Below, piece by piece: positions 36,670-44,859 of a stretch of 46,692 nt of DNA. The notes under the pieces were generated by a model. That model saw only the letters and a list, made by a program, of their open reading frames with translations, was not told the origin of the DNA and searched no databases. A program made the position numbers and the translations under genes. The stretch comes from Gemmatimonadota bacterium (lineage in GTDB: Bacteria > Gemmatimonadota > Gemmatimonadetes > Gemmatimonadales > Gemmatimonadaceae). The stretch lies in the NCBI GenBank assembly GCA_016871915.1, contig VHBP01000013.1:1-46692 (forward strand). The letters are read 5' to 3'. Every line of letters starts with the position of its first letter. The stretch's first letter is position 1.

Positions 36670-38199
36670 TCAGGCGGTGCGTGCCACGGACGGCGCGGCA
36701 TGCGTGAAGGAGGACAAGATACCCACGCTGAGGGTGATCGTGGTGCCGATCAGCACGAACCAGGGCCAGGCGATCCCCTTGACGGGGGTGAGGAGCCCAT
36801 CCAGCGCGGGGACGGCAGCGGCGATGCGCGTGGCGAAGACGATCAGCGTCATCACCGCGATCCCGGTGGCCATTCCCGTGATCGCATCGCGCTGCGTGGC
36901 GCGCGGCCACGCCATAGCGAGGAAGAACCCACCCAGGAGCCCACCATAGGTAAAGGATGCGACGCTGAGCGCGATCACCACCACCGGTGTCCCCTCCGCG
37001 CGGTAGGTGAGCGCCCCACCGATGAGGATCATCGCCCAGACGAGGGTGAAGATCTTCGAGACGCGCAGCAGCGCGGCGGCGTCAGCCCCGCGCCCGCGGA
37101 GCGGGACCCAGAGGTCGTGCGTCGTCGCGGCGGCGAGGGCGTTGATCGACCCGGAGATCGTGCTCATCGCCGCGGCGAGGATCGCGGCGATCACCACGCC
37201 GGTCATCCCCGGCGGCATCTCCTCGACGATGAAGGTGGGGAAGATCTTGTCGGGCGCCGAGAAGGTGCGGGCGTCGTAGAAGGCCCAGAGCCCGACGCCG
37301 ATGAGGAGGAAGAGGGCGAACTGGAGGATCACGCCGATCCCACTCCCGATGAGCGCCCGTCGTGCATCACGCAGGGAGCTCGACGCCATCAGGCGCTGAA
37401 CGATGATCTGGTCCGCGCCATGGGAGGCGGCGGAGAGGAAGGCGCCTCCGAGGAGCCCGCCGATGAGCGTATGCGGCTTGTCGAGCCCGAGATACGGGTC
37501 GATGAGTCGCAGCTTCCCGGCCTCACCCGCACGCGCGAGGATCGCGCTCCACCCCCCATCGACACCCTGGCCAATGAGGTAGACGGCCCCGAGTCCGCCG
37601 GCGAGGTAGACTCCGGTCTGGATCACATCGGTCCAGACCACGGCACGCATCCCACCATGGTAGGTGTAGAGCAGGGTCGTCCCACCGAGTGCGAGGATCG
37701 AGACCGGCGTGAGATACTGTGCTGGGACGATCGGCCCGAGGATCAGCGCGATCGGGATCGCCGTCGCGAAGACGCGCACCGAATCGCCGAAGGCGCGCGT
37801 GAACATAAAGGTCACTGAGGCGAAGCGGCGCGTGGCCGTCCCGAAGCGCCGTTCCAACAGCGAATACGCCGTCACCAATTCCCCATCCATGTACTTGGGG
37901 AGCAGCGTGAAGGCGATCACGATCCGTCCGAGCAGGTACCCGGTCGCGACCTGCAGGAAGGTGAAATCGCCGAGGTAGGCGAGTCCTGGGATCGAGATGA
38001 AGGTCAGCGCACTCGTCTCCGTCGCGACGATCGAGAAGAGCACCGCCCACCAGGGGATCGTCCCGCCGGCGACGAAGTAATCCTTGGCGTCCTTTTGCCC
38101 GCGCCCGAGCCAGATCCCTAGCGCCGTGGTTCCCGCGAGGTAGACGAGGAGGATCCCCCAATCGAGGGCGGTGAAGGCCGCATGTTCAGTCGACGACAT
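36670..38199 (-). CDS. Sodium:solute symporter (SSS family), possible amino-sugar importer
   Basis: 509-residue transporter of the SSS family with about 13 hydrophobic helices. Signature stretches are KDYFVAGGTIPWWAVLFSIVATETSALTFISIPG and the core YTYHGGMRAVVWTDVIQ, with GGLLGGAFLSAASHGADQIIVQR and AAILAAAMSTISGSINALA further on. The start ATG at 38199 overlaps the NagB-fusion stop by 14 bases, and the kinase starts 12 bases after its stop. It therefore sits between amino-sugar enzymes in one operon, which suggests that it imports GlcNAc, MurNAc or a related sugar. That substrate is inference. Confidence 0.85.
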   Translation of the reverse strand: MSSTEHAAFTALDWGILLVYLAGTTALGIWLGRGQKDAKDYFVAGGTIPWWAVLFSIVATETSALTFISIPGLAYLGDFTFLQVATGYLLGRIVIAFTLLPKYMDGELVTAYSLLERRFGTATRRFASVTFMFTRAFGDSVRVFATAIPIALILGPIVPAQYLTPVSILALGGTTLLYTYHGGMRAVVWTDVIQTGVYLAGGLGAVYLIGQGVDGGWSAILARAGEAGKLRLIDPYLGLDKPHTLIGGLLGGAFLSAASHGADQIIVQRLMASSSLRDARRALIGSGIGVILQFALFLLIGVGLWAFYDARTFSAPDKIFPTFIVEEMPPGMTGVVIAAILAAAMSTISGSINALAAATTHDLWVPLRGRGADAAALLRVSKIFTLVWAMILIGGALTYRAEGTPVVVIALSVASFTYGGLLGGFFLAMAWPRATQRDAITGMATGIAVMTLIVFATRIAAAVPALDGLLTPVKGIAWPWFVLIGTTITLSVGILSSFTHAAPSVARTA

Positions 38200-40075
38200 A
38201 AGCCTCGATGGCGTTGTACTCGGCGAGGCCGAGTCCGTTGAGGAGATCGGCGGTGCCGGTGTTGCGTTGCTCGACGCGCTGCCAGAATTCGCGCTCGTCC
38301 TGGCCGGGGAAGGGGGCCGAGTCCTTCTGCGATTGATGCTTGAAGATCGCCTGGATCTTGAGGCGGAGTTCGTCACCCGAGAGGGGGACGAGCCAGGTGG
38401 CCTCATGGATCGGCCACTCCTGCCAGGCCCCGCGATAGAGCCAGACTTCGGGGGCCACGGGCGACCCGTCACGCTCGGCGACTTCCGGCGCGGGGTGCTG
38501 TGGTCTGCGCGGTCGCGCCGGGTAGCAGCGTGCGAGGGCCGCATCGATCGCGTCCTTGCACATCCGGTGTGTCCCGTGCGGATCGCTCAGGTCACCGGCG
38601 ACGAAGATGTAATGGGGCTGGAGCTCGCGAATGAGCCGCTCGACGATCGCCACATCCTCAGGGCCGACGGGGCGCTTCTCGATCGTCCCCGTGTGATAGA
38701 AGGGGAGGTCGAGGAAGCGGGCATGGGCGGCATCGAGTCCCATCGCCTCGAGTCCGGAGATTGCCTCTGACTCGCGGATGATCCGCTTGAGGTCGGCGAC
38801 CTCCGTGTGATCGGGGACGCCGGCGGCCTTGTGCTGCATCGCATCGAGGAGTCGCGTCACATAGTGGTCGACCTCAGCGGTGGCGAGATGCCGCTCCGAC
38901 GCGATGCGCCGCAGCACATCGAGCTGTCGCCGCACGTCGTGATCGAAGACCGCGATGTTCCCACTCGTCATATACGCCACGGTGATCGCGTTCCCGTTCT
39001 CGACCAACTTGCGTAGGATCCCCCCCATCGAGATCACGTCATCGTCGGGATGCGGGGAGAAGCAGAGCACTCGTGCGCCTTTGGGGAGCTTGGTACGGCC
39101 TCGGATCCGTCCGACGAGATCGAGGAAGACATCGCCATTCACCGTCCCGGTCGAACCGCCATGGCGCGCCAGGAGACCGGACAGCCGATGCTCTTCGTAG
39201 TCGGTCTCGCTCAGCTTAAGGATCGCCTTGCCGACGGTCTGCGACAGCCAGATCACCGCCCGCGTCTCGAGCTCCGGGGTCCACTGGACGCTGTCGACCA
39301 ACCAGGGGGTCGCTACGCGCGTGAGCTCGGCGGCCGCCGCGGCATCGCAGTAGAACGTCGCCTTCGGGTGCCGCTGCAGGAAGGTCGCGGGGACGCCGAG
39401 GTCGACCTCGCCCTCCACCGCGCGACGGACGATCGTCGCCTTATGTTCCCCGGTGGCGAGGATCGCGATCTCACGGGCCGCGAGGATCGTCGCGACCCCC
39501 ATGGTGAGCGCCTCGTGCGGCACATGCCGCTCGCTGAAGAAGCTGCTCGCCGCATCGCGACGCGTGATGCGATCCAGGTGGATGCGGCGGGTGCGACTGT
39601 CGAGCCCCGAGCCGGGCTCATTGAAGCCGATATGCCCCGTCTTGCCGATCCCGAGGAGCTGGAAGTCGATCCCACCCGCGGCCTCGATCGCTGACTCGAA
39701 GGCGGCGCAGTGCGCGTCGATCGCCGCGCCGGTCAGACGTCCGTCGAGCAGATGCACATTCGCCGGATCGATGTCGATGTGCGAGAAGAGGTGCGTCCAC
39801 ATGAACCGGTGGTACGAGTGCGGACTCTCCGGTTCCATCGGGAGATACTCGTCCAGGTTGAAGGTCGCGACGCGAGCGAAGGAGAGCCCTTCCTCGCGAT
39901 GCAGACGTACGAGTTCGCGATAGACGCCGATCGGGGTGGAGCCGGTGGCGAGGCCGAGGACCGCGACCCGCCCCTCAGCGTTCCGCGCGCGGATCACCGC
40001 GGCGATGCGATGGGCGACCTCGCGCGCGAGCTGCGCATGGTCGGGGAGGATCCGGGTGGGGATGCGTTCGGTCAT
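38186..40075 (-). CDS. nagB: Glucosamine-6-phosphate deaminase fused to a PIG-L (LmbE) deacetylase
   Basis: 629-residue fusion. Residues about 1-270 form a NagB domain (VLGLATGSTPIGVYREL, FNLDEYL, GIGKTGHIGFNEPGSGLDS), converting glucosamine-6-phosphate to fructose-6-phosphate and ammonia. The aspartate that precedes Gly-His in E. coli NagB is threonine here. Residues about 350-600 form a zinc-dependent PIG-L/LmbE deacetylase domain with HPDDD (SPHPDDDVISMGG) and a second metal motif DPHGTH. Both domains look intact. Such fusions are known in Bacteroidota-like genomes. The start ATG 40075 lies 15 bases after a hairpin; an upstream GTG at 40120 lies inside it. First gene of nagB-SSS-kinase. 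Confidence 0.88.
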   Translation of the reverse strand: MTERIPTRILPDHAQLAREVAHRIAAVIRARNAEGRVAVLGLATGSTPIGVYRELVRLHREEGLSFARVATFNLDEYLPMEPESPHSYHRFMWTHLFSHIDIDPANVHLLDGRLTGAAIDAHCAAFESAIEAAGGIDFQLLGIGKTGHIGFNEPGSGLDSRTRRIHLDRITRRDAASSFFSERHVPHEALTMGVATILAAREIAILATGEHKATIVRRAVEGEVDLGVPATFLQRHPKATFYCDAAAAAELTRVATPWLVDSVQWTPELETRAVIWLSQTVGKAILKLSETDYEEHRLSGLLARHGGSTGTVNGDVFLDLVGRIRGRTKLPKGARVLCFSPHPDDDVISMGGILRKLVENGNAITVAYMTSGNIAVFDHDVRRQLDVLRRIASERHLATAEVDHYVTRLLDAMQHKAAGVPDHTEVADLKRIIRESEAISGLEAMGLDAAHARFLDLPFYHTGTIEKRPVGPEDVAIVERLIRELQPHYIFVAGDLSDPHGTHRMCKDAIDAALARCYPARPRRPQHPAPEVAERDGSPVAPEVWLYRGAWQEWPIHEATWLVPLSGDELRLKIQAIFKHQSQKDSAPFPGQDEREFWQRVEQRNTGTADLLNGLGLAEYNAIEAYVVD

Positions 40076-40090
40076 CGATCGGGGAGATGC

Positions 40091-40130
40091 GACGAGGCCC
40101 GCGCCCCCAGATGGGGACACGGGCCTCGTC
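40091..40130 (-). terminator. Hairpin between erpA and the nagB fusion
   Basis: Eleven-base perfect arms (GACGAGGCCCG / CGGGCCTCGTC) around an 18-base loop with further GC pairing. It probably ends the erpA transcript. It sits only 15 bases before the nagB ATG, so an effect on nagB expression is possible. Confidence 0.6.
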
Positions 40131-40179
40131 GGTCAGGTCGAGTGCGAGTGCGACGTCAGAGGGCGCACCCTCGGAGCGC

Positions 40180-40536
40180 TTACGCCGAGAAGCTGCTGCC
40201 GCAGCCGCAGCCGCCGGTGGCGTTCGGGTTCTTGAAGGTGAAGCCCGAGCCCTGCATCGAGGTCACGTAGTCGATGATGACGCCGTTGAGGTACTGCATC
40301 GAGAAGGGATCGACGAAGACGTTGAACCCGGTCTGCGCGAGGATCGTGTCATCCTCAGCCGGCTTATCCTCGATGAGGAGGCTGTACTTGAAGCCCGAGC
40401 ACCCGCCGGGCTGGACGCTCACGCGGAGCCCGCCGACCTCAGGGGCGACGTTCTCGGCGACCATGAACTTCGCGACCTCGGCCGCAGCGGCCGTGGTGAT
40501 GGTGACCATGACCTCAGGGGCATTCATCGTGCTCAT
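40180..40536 (-). CDS. erpA: A-type iron-sulfur cluster carrier (ErpA/IscA family)
   Basis: 118-residue HesB/IscA-family protein that carries Fe-S clusters to apo-enzymes. The three conserved cysteines are in GGCSGFKYSL and the C-terminal GGCGCGSSF. The ATG at 40536 is chosen because GGAGG lies seven bases upstream; the 37 residues before it in the open frame are shadow. It is useful to the Fe-S-rich ActB, but no link is shown. It stands between the hexosaminidase fusion and the nagB operon. Confidence 0.93.
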   Translation of the reverse strand: MSTMNAPEVMVTITTAAAAEVAKFMVAENVAPEVGGLRVSVQPGGCSGFKYSLLIEDKPAEDDTILAQTGFNVFVDPFSMQYLNGVIIDYVTSMQGSGFTFKNPNATGGCGCGSSFSA

Positions 40537-40630
40537 CGAGTTCCTCCGCGACAGAAGGTGAGGCCACCTGGTGGTGGCCGAACTGCGTACCCCCGAAATA
40601 TGCGACCGAGCGGGGGAGCGAACAAGATTG

Positions 40631-43555
40631 TCAGGGGCTACTGACACTCCGGGCGGGGCCCCCGCCGAGGGTCAGAGCGAGGTCGGCCACGGTGGTCCGG
40701 ACCGGGCCGATCCGGGAGTTCTCCCGCGTCGGGTTCACCCGGTTGGTCAGGAGGATCACGAATCGGTCATTGACCGGATCGATCCAGAGGGAGGTTCCGG
40801 TGAACCCGGTGTGCCCGAAGGCGGGGCGCCGCATGAGCCGGCCGGCGGAGTTGGTCCCCGTCGGGGTCTCCCATCCCAAGGCCCGGTTCGAGAACTCCGC
40901 GAACTGCACCCGGGTGAAGGCTTGGATGGTCTCGGCTCCGAAGATCCGCACCCCGTCGAGGGAGCCCCCATTGAGGTACATCTGGGCGAAGCGGGTGAGA
41001 TCGGCGGCGGTGGAGAAGAGGCCGGCGTGCCCGGAAACGCCCCCCAACAGGAAGGCGTTCTCATCATGGACCTCGCCACGCACCAGGCGCCCACGCCACG
41101 GATCGCGCTCCGTGGGGGCGGTCCGCGCGTGCAGGGCGGGGGGCGGGGTGAAGCGCGTGTCCCGCATCTGCAGCGGGCCGAAGATGTGGGTCGCGAGATA
41201 CGCATCGAGCCGCTGGCCGCTCACGCGCTCGACGATCAGCCCGAGGAGGATCGCGCCGAGGTCGGAGTAGACCATCTTCGCACCGGGGGTGGTGTCGAGC
41301 GGAGCCGCGAGGACGATCGCACGCGCCGAGTCGGCGTTGCTGGTGCGCTTCCAGAGTTGGATGAAGGGCGCGAGTCCGGAGGAGTGGGTGAGGAGATGGC
41401 GCACCGTGACGCGTTCCTTGTGGCGTCCCTTCCACTCCGGGAGGTAGCGCTGCACCGGCGCGTCGAGGACGATCTTCCCCTGTTCGCTGAGCTGCATCAC
41501 CGCCGAGGTGAGCCCGACGACCTTGGTGAGGGAGGCGAGGTCCCAGAGCGTCTCGGTGGAGGGGGCGGGGGCGTCGGCGGCCCAGTCGATCCGGCCGGCA
41601 CTGACCTGCGCGAGGATCGTGTTGCGGGAGCCGATGACGGCGATCGCGCCCGGCGTCACCGAATCACGGACGGCACGATCGAGCACGCGTTGGACTGAAT
41701 CGGCGAGCGAGAGGTTCGAGGAGGGGGCGGGGGCCGCGGTGGCGGTCACGATCCCGTCTCCGACGCGGAAGATCCCAGGGAGCGTGATCGGTGCGCGACC
41801 ACGGAAGGGGATCCGTCCGGTCAGGGCCTGCACCGCGGCGCGCTCCATGGCATCCCCGCGCCCGAAGGTGGCCACGTAGTGCCGCACCGAGGGGAACTCG
41901 CGGATCACGTATGGGTTCGAGAAGGCGACGACGACCGTCGGCTGGACCTTCGCGAGGGAATCGATCCAGCGCGCCGTCTGCTGGCCCACCGCGAAGCGCC
42001 CTTCGCCCTCGATGGTGCGGATGAAGGTCGCGAGTACCACGCGCTCCCCGGGGCGCACGAGTGAATCGAGTCGGGCCCGAGAGGTGGTGGGATTGATCCG
42101 CACGATGCGGCTCTCGGGGAGGGCCGCGCGCAGGTCCGCGGCGAAGGTGCGGCCGCCGGCGATGTCGTTCTCCCCACCGAAGGTGAGGATCACGGTCCGG
42201 CCCGTACGCGCGAGGGGGAGGAGGGTGGCGTCGTTCCGAAGGAGGGTGATCGCCTCGTCGGCGATGCGTTGCGCGGTGCGACGGTTCTCGGCCGACCCGA
42301 CGACCTCACGCAGCGAATCGAGGTCGACGATCGGGCGCTGGATCGCGCCGGTGCGGAGCTTGTACTCGAGGATGCGCCGCACCGAGGCATCGATGCGCGC
42401 CGTCGTGATCTCGCCACGTTCGATCGCCGCCGCGATGGCATTGACGGTGGCGTTCACGTCCGCCGGCATGAGGAGGATGTCAGCGCCGGCCTGCACCGCC
42501 TTCACGACGCTCTCCTCGAGGCCGTAGCCCGCCCCGATCCCGCGCATGTCCATCGCGTCGGTGACCGCGAGCCCGCGGAAGGCGAGGGTGTCGCGCAGGA
42601 GGGATTGGAAGATCGCGGGGACGAGGGTGGCCGGCGTCGAATCCTTCGAGACGGCGGGGAGCGCGATGTGCGCGCTCATCACCCCCGCCACGTTTGCAGC
42701 GATCGTGGCGCGAAAGGGACGTAGCTCGACGCTGTCCATCCGCGCCCGCGTCGCGCCGACGACGGGGAGGGCGAGGTGCGAGTCGGTGTCGGTGTCGCCA
42801 TGGCCCGGGAAGTGCTTCACCGTCGCCATCACCGCCGCCGACTGCACCCCCTCCACGAAGGCGGCGCTCATCGCCGAGACGCGCTCGGGGTCCTCGCCGA
42901 AGGAGCGGACGTTGATCACGGGGTTCGCCGGATTGTTGTTCACGTCCACGGTGGGGGCGAAGGCAAGGTGGATGCCGATCGCCCGCGACTCCTCACCGAC
43001 GATTCGGCCCGCTTCACGCGCCCAGGCGATGTTCCCCGTGGCGCCGATCGCCATGTTGTTGGGAAGCACGGTGGCGTCGCCCCCACGTAACAGGCCCGGC
43101 GCGAAGACGCCGCCCTCGAGACGCCCGAGCCCGGGTTCTACATCGGACGCCACCAACAACGGCACCTCCGCCCGACGCTGCAACGCATTCACCTTGGCGG
43201 CGACCTCGATCGGCGAGCCGAGCGACATCACCACGCCACCCACCTTGTCGACGCGCACCCGCTCGGCGGCATCGGCGAAGGTCTGGTCGGTGGTGCTGGT
43301 GTAATCGCCGAGCACCCAGATCATGATCATCTGGGCTATCTTCTCGCGCAGCGGCATCGCCGTGACCGTGGACTCGATCCAGCGTCGCGCCTCGTTCGGC
43401 AGTGGCGCCGAGAGCGAGGGCGGGAGAGCGCGGAGGTCGGCGGGGATCGTGCGCGGCGATGGCGCGCGCACGGGGCTCGAGACCGCGGGCGCACAGCTGA
43501 GCGCGACGAGGACGCCGGCAAGGCCGGCCCAACGGAGGGAGGTCGGGTGCATCAT
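40631..43555 (-). CDS. Fused NagZ-type beta-N-acetylhexosaminidase (GH3) and AmiE-like beta-lactamase-fold hydrolase
   Basis: 974-residue exported protein. The N-terminus MMHPTSLRWAGLAGVLVALSC is a lipoprotein-type signal. Residues about 55-400 are a GH3 catalytic domain with KHFPGHGDTDTDSH (Lys247-His248, the NagZ-like dyad segment) and the nucleophile Asp333 (VTDAMDM). A GH3 C-terminal domain reaches about residue 610. Residues about 620-960 are a class-C beta-lactamase-type domain with SLTK (Ser675/Lys678) and YSD as the tyrosine motif. In B. subtilis NagZ and the beta-lactamase-family amidase AmiE are separate adjacent genes; here they are one chain. Peptide-amidase or esterase activity of the second half is inferred. 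Divergent from the NamZ gene. Confidence 0.87.
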   Translation of the reverse strand: MMHPTSLRWAGLAGVLVALSCAPAVSSPVRAPSPRTIPADLRALPPSLSAPLPNEARRWIESTVTAMPLREKIAQMIMIWVLGDYTSTTDQTFADAAERVRVDKVGGVVMSLGSPIEVAAKVNALQRRAEVPLLVASDVEPGLGRLEGGVFAPGLLRGGDATVLPNNMAIGATGNIAWAREAGRIVGEESRAIGIHLAFAPTVDVNNNPANPVINVRSFGEDPERVSAMSAAFVEGVQSAAVMATVKHFPGHGDTDTDSHLALPVVGATRARMDSVELRPFRATIAANVAGVMSAHIALPAVSKDSTPATLVPAIFQSLLRDTLAFRGLAVTDAMDMRGIGAGYGLEESVVKAVQAGADILLMPADVNATVNAIAAAIERGEITTARIDASVRRILEYKLRTGAIQRPIVDLDSLREVVGSAENRRTAQRIADEAITLLRNDATLLPLARTGRTVILTFGGENDIAGGRTFAADLRAALPESRIVRINPTTSRARLDSLVRPGERVVLATFIRTIEGEGRFAVGQQTARWIDSLAKVQPTVVVAFSNPYVIREFPSVRHYVATFGRGDAMERAAVQALTGRIPFRGRAPITLPGIFRVGDGIVTATAAPAPSSNLSLADSVQRVLDRAVRDSVTPGAIAVIGSRNTILAQVSAGRIDWAADAPAPSTETLWDLASLTKVVGLTSAVMQLSEQGKIVLDAPVQRYLPEWKGRHKERVTVRHLLTHSSGLAPFIQLWKRTSNADSARAIVLAAPLDTTPGAKMVYSDLGAILLGLIVERVSGQRLDAYLATHIFGPLQMRDTRFTPPPALHARTAPTERDPWRGRLVRGEVHDENAFLLGGVSGHAGLFSTAADLTRFAQMYLNGGSLDGVRIFGAETIQAFTRVQFAEFSNRALGWETPTGTNSAGRLMRRPAFGHTGFTGTSLWIDPVNDRFVILLTNRVNPTRENSRIGPVRTTVADLALTLGGGPARSVSSP

Positions 43556-44851
43556 CTCGGACGGTGGGGCGTGAAGGTGGCGGGGCTCGTGCTCAGTGTG
43601 GCGACGGTCGCGGCCTGTGCGTCGCGCACGCCAGCACAGGGCGCGCCGACGAAGGCGCCGGCGGTCCGCCCCGGGATGACGGTGCTCCTCGAGGATTCGC
43701 TGCAGGTGATCGCGGCACGGCGCATCGCGCTCATCACCAACCATACGACCGTCGATGCCTCGGGGACGCATCTCATCGACGTCTTGCAGAAGGACCCGCG
43801 CGTGAAGCGAGCAAACGTCACGTTGGTCCGGCTCTTCTCACCCGAGCACGGGATCCGTGGCGATGTGGATCGCGAGAATCTCCCCGACCAACTCGATGAG
43901 CGGTCGGGATTGATGGTGCATTCGTTGTATACGAACGGTACGGTGCCGCCGCCCGACAGCCTGCTGCGGGACCTCGATGCGCTGGTCTTCGATCTGCAGG
44001 ACATCGGGACGCGCACCTGGACCTATGTGGGAGTGATGGTCTACGGGATGCGCGCCGCGGCGCGCGCCGGGATCCCCTTCGTGGTACTCGATCGACCGAA
44101 CCCGATCACCGGGCGCATGGAGGCCCCGCTCCTCGACTCGGCCCTCTCGAACCCAGAGGATCCCACCCCGACCCGTCGGGGCCTCGCCTTCGCATTATAC
44201 CCCGCGCCGTTGAGGCACGGAATGACAAACGGGGAGTTGGCACGCTGGTTCGCCGCCGAGCTGCGGATCCCGGTGCAACTGACGGTGGTGCCGATGCAGG
44301 GCTGGCGCCGTACGATGTGGTGGGACGAGACGGGGCTGCCCTGGGTGGTCCCGTCGCCGGCGATGGCGACGGTGGCGAGCGCGCTCGTCTATCCGGCGCT
44401 CGTCCCCTTGGAGGGGACCAACGTCTCCGTGGGGCGGGGGACCAAGGCGCCCTTCCAGCGGTTCGGCGCACCGTGGATGGATGCGCCGCGCCTCGCCACG
44501 ATGCTCAATGAGTTGGGCTTCGTCGGGGTGCGCTTCGAGGCGGAGCGCTTCACCCCGCGCGAGTCCCCCGATCGCAAGTTCAACGACCGGGAGATCCCCG
44601 GGGTGAAGATCGTGGTGACCGATCGCGACCGGGCCCCGATGGGGCGCGTGGGGGCCGCGGTGCTCTGGTCGCTCAAGAAGGTCCATGGCGATTCCCTCCG
44701 CGCCACGGAGCGCACGATCGATCAGCGGTTCGGTTCCTCCGCGGCGCGGCAGGCGCTCTTCGCGGGCACCGATCCCGATGAGGTGATCGATGCAATGCAG
44801 CCGGCGGTCGCCGCCTTCCAGCGGAAGGTGCGGCCGTACCTGCTGTACTGA
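43547..44851 (+). CDS. namZ: NamZ-like exo-beta-N-acetylmuramidase (DUF1343 / GH171)
   Basis: 434-residue DUF1343 protein, the family of B. subtilis NamZ, which releases MurNAc from the non-reducing end of peptidoglycan chains. Conserved stretches are RLFSPEHGIRGDVDRE, VFDLQDIGTRTWTYVGVMVYGM, VLDRPNPITG, GTNVSVGRGTKAPFQRFGAPWM and the terminal RPYLLY. The N-terminus has a lipoprotein signal (KVAGLVLSVATVAAC). The GTG at 43547 has a strong GGAGGGAGG upstream but overlaps the divergent gene by nine bases. GTG 43571 would give a 15-base gap and still keep the signal. Confidence 0.9.
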   Translation: MHHLGRWGVKVAGLVLSVATVAACASRTPAQGAPTKAPAVRPGMTVLLEDSLQVIAARRIALITNHTTVDASGTHLIDVLQKDPRVKRANVTLVRLFSPEHGIRGDVDRENLPDQLDERSGLMVHSLYTNGTVPPPDSLLRDLDALVFDLQDIGTRTWTYVGVMVYGMRAAARAGIPFVVLDRPNPITGRMEAPLLDSALSNPEDPTPTRRGLAFALYPAPLRHGMTNGELARWFAAELRIPVQLTVVPMQGWRRTMWWDETGLPWVVPSPAMATVASALVYPALVPLEGTNVSVGRGTKAPFQRFGAPWMDAPRLATMLNELGFVGVRFEAERFTPRESPDRKFNDREIPGVKIVVTDRDRAPMGRVGAAVLWSLKKVHGDSLRATERTIDQRFGSSAARQALFAGTDPDEVIDAMQPAVAAFQRKVRPYLLY

Positions 44852-44859
44852 GCGCGCAG

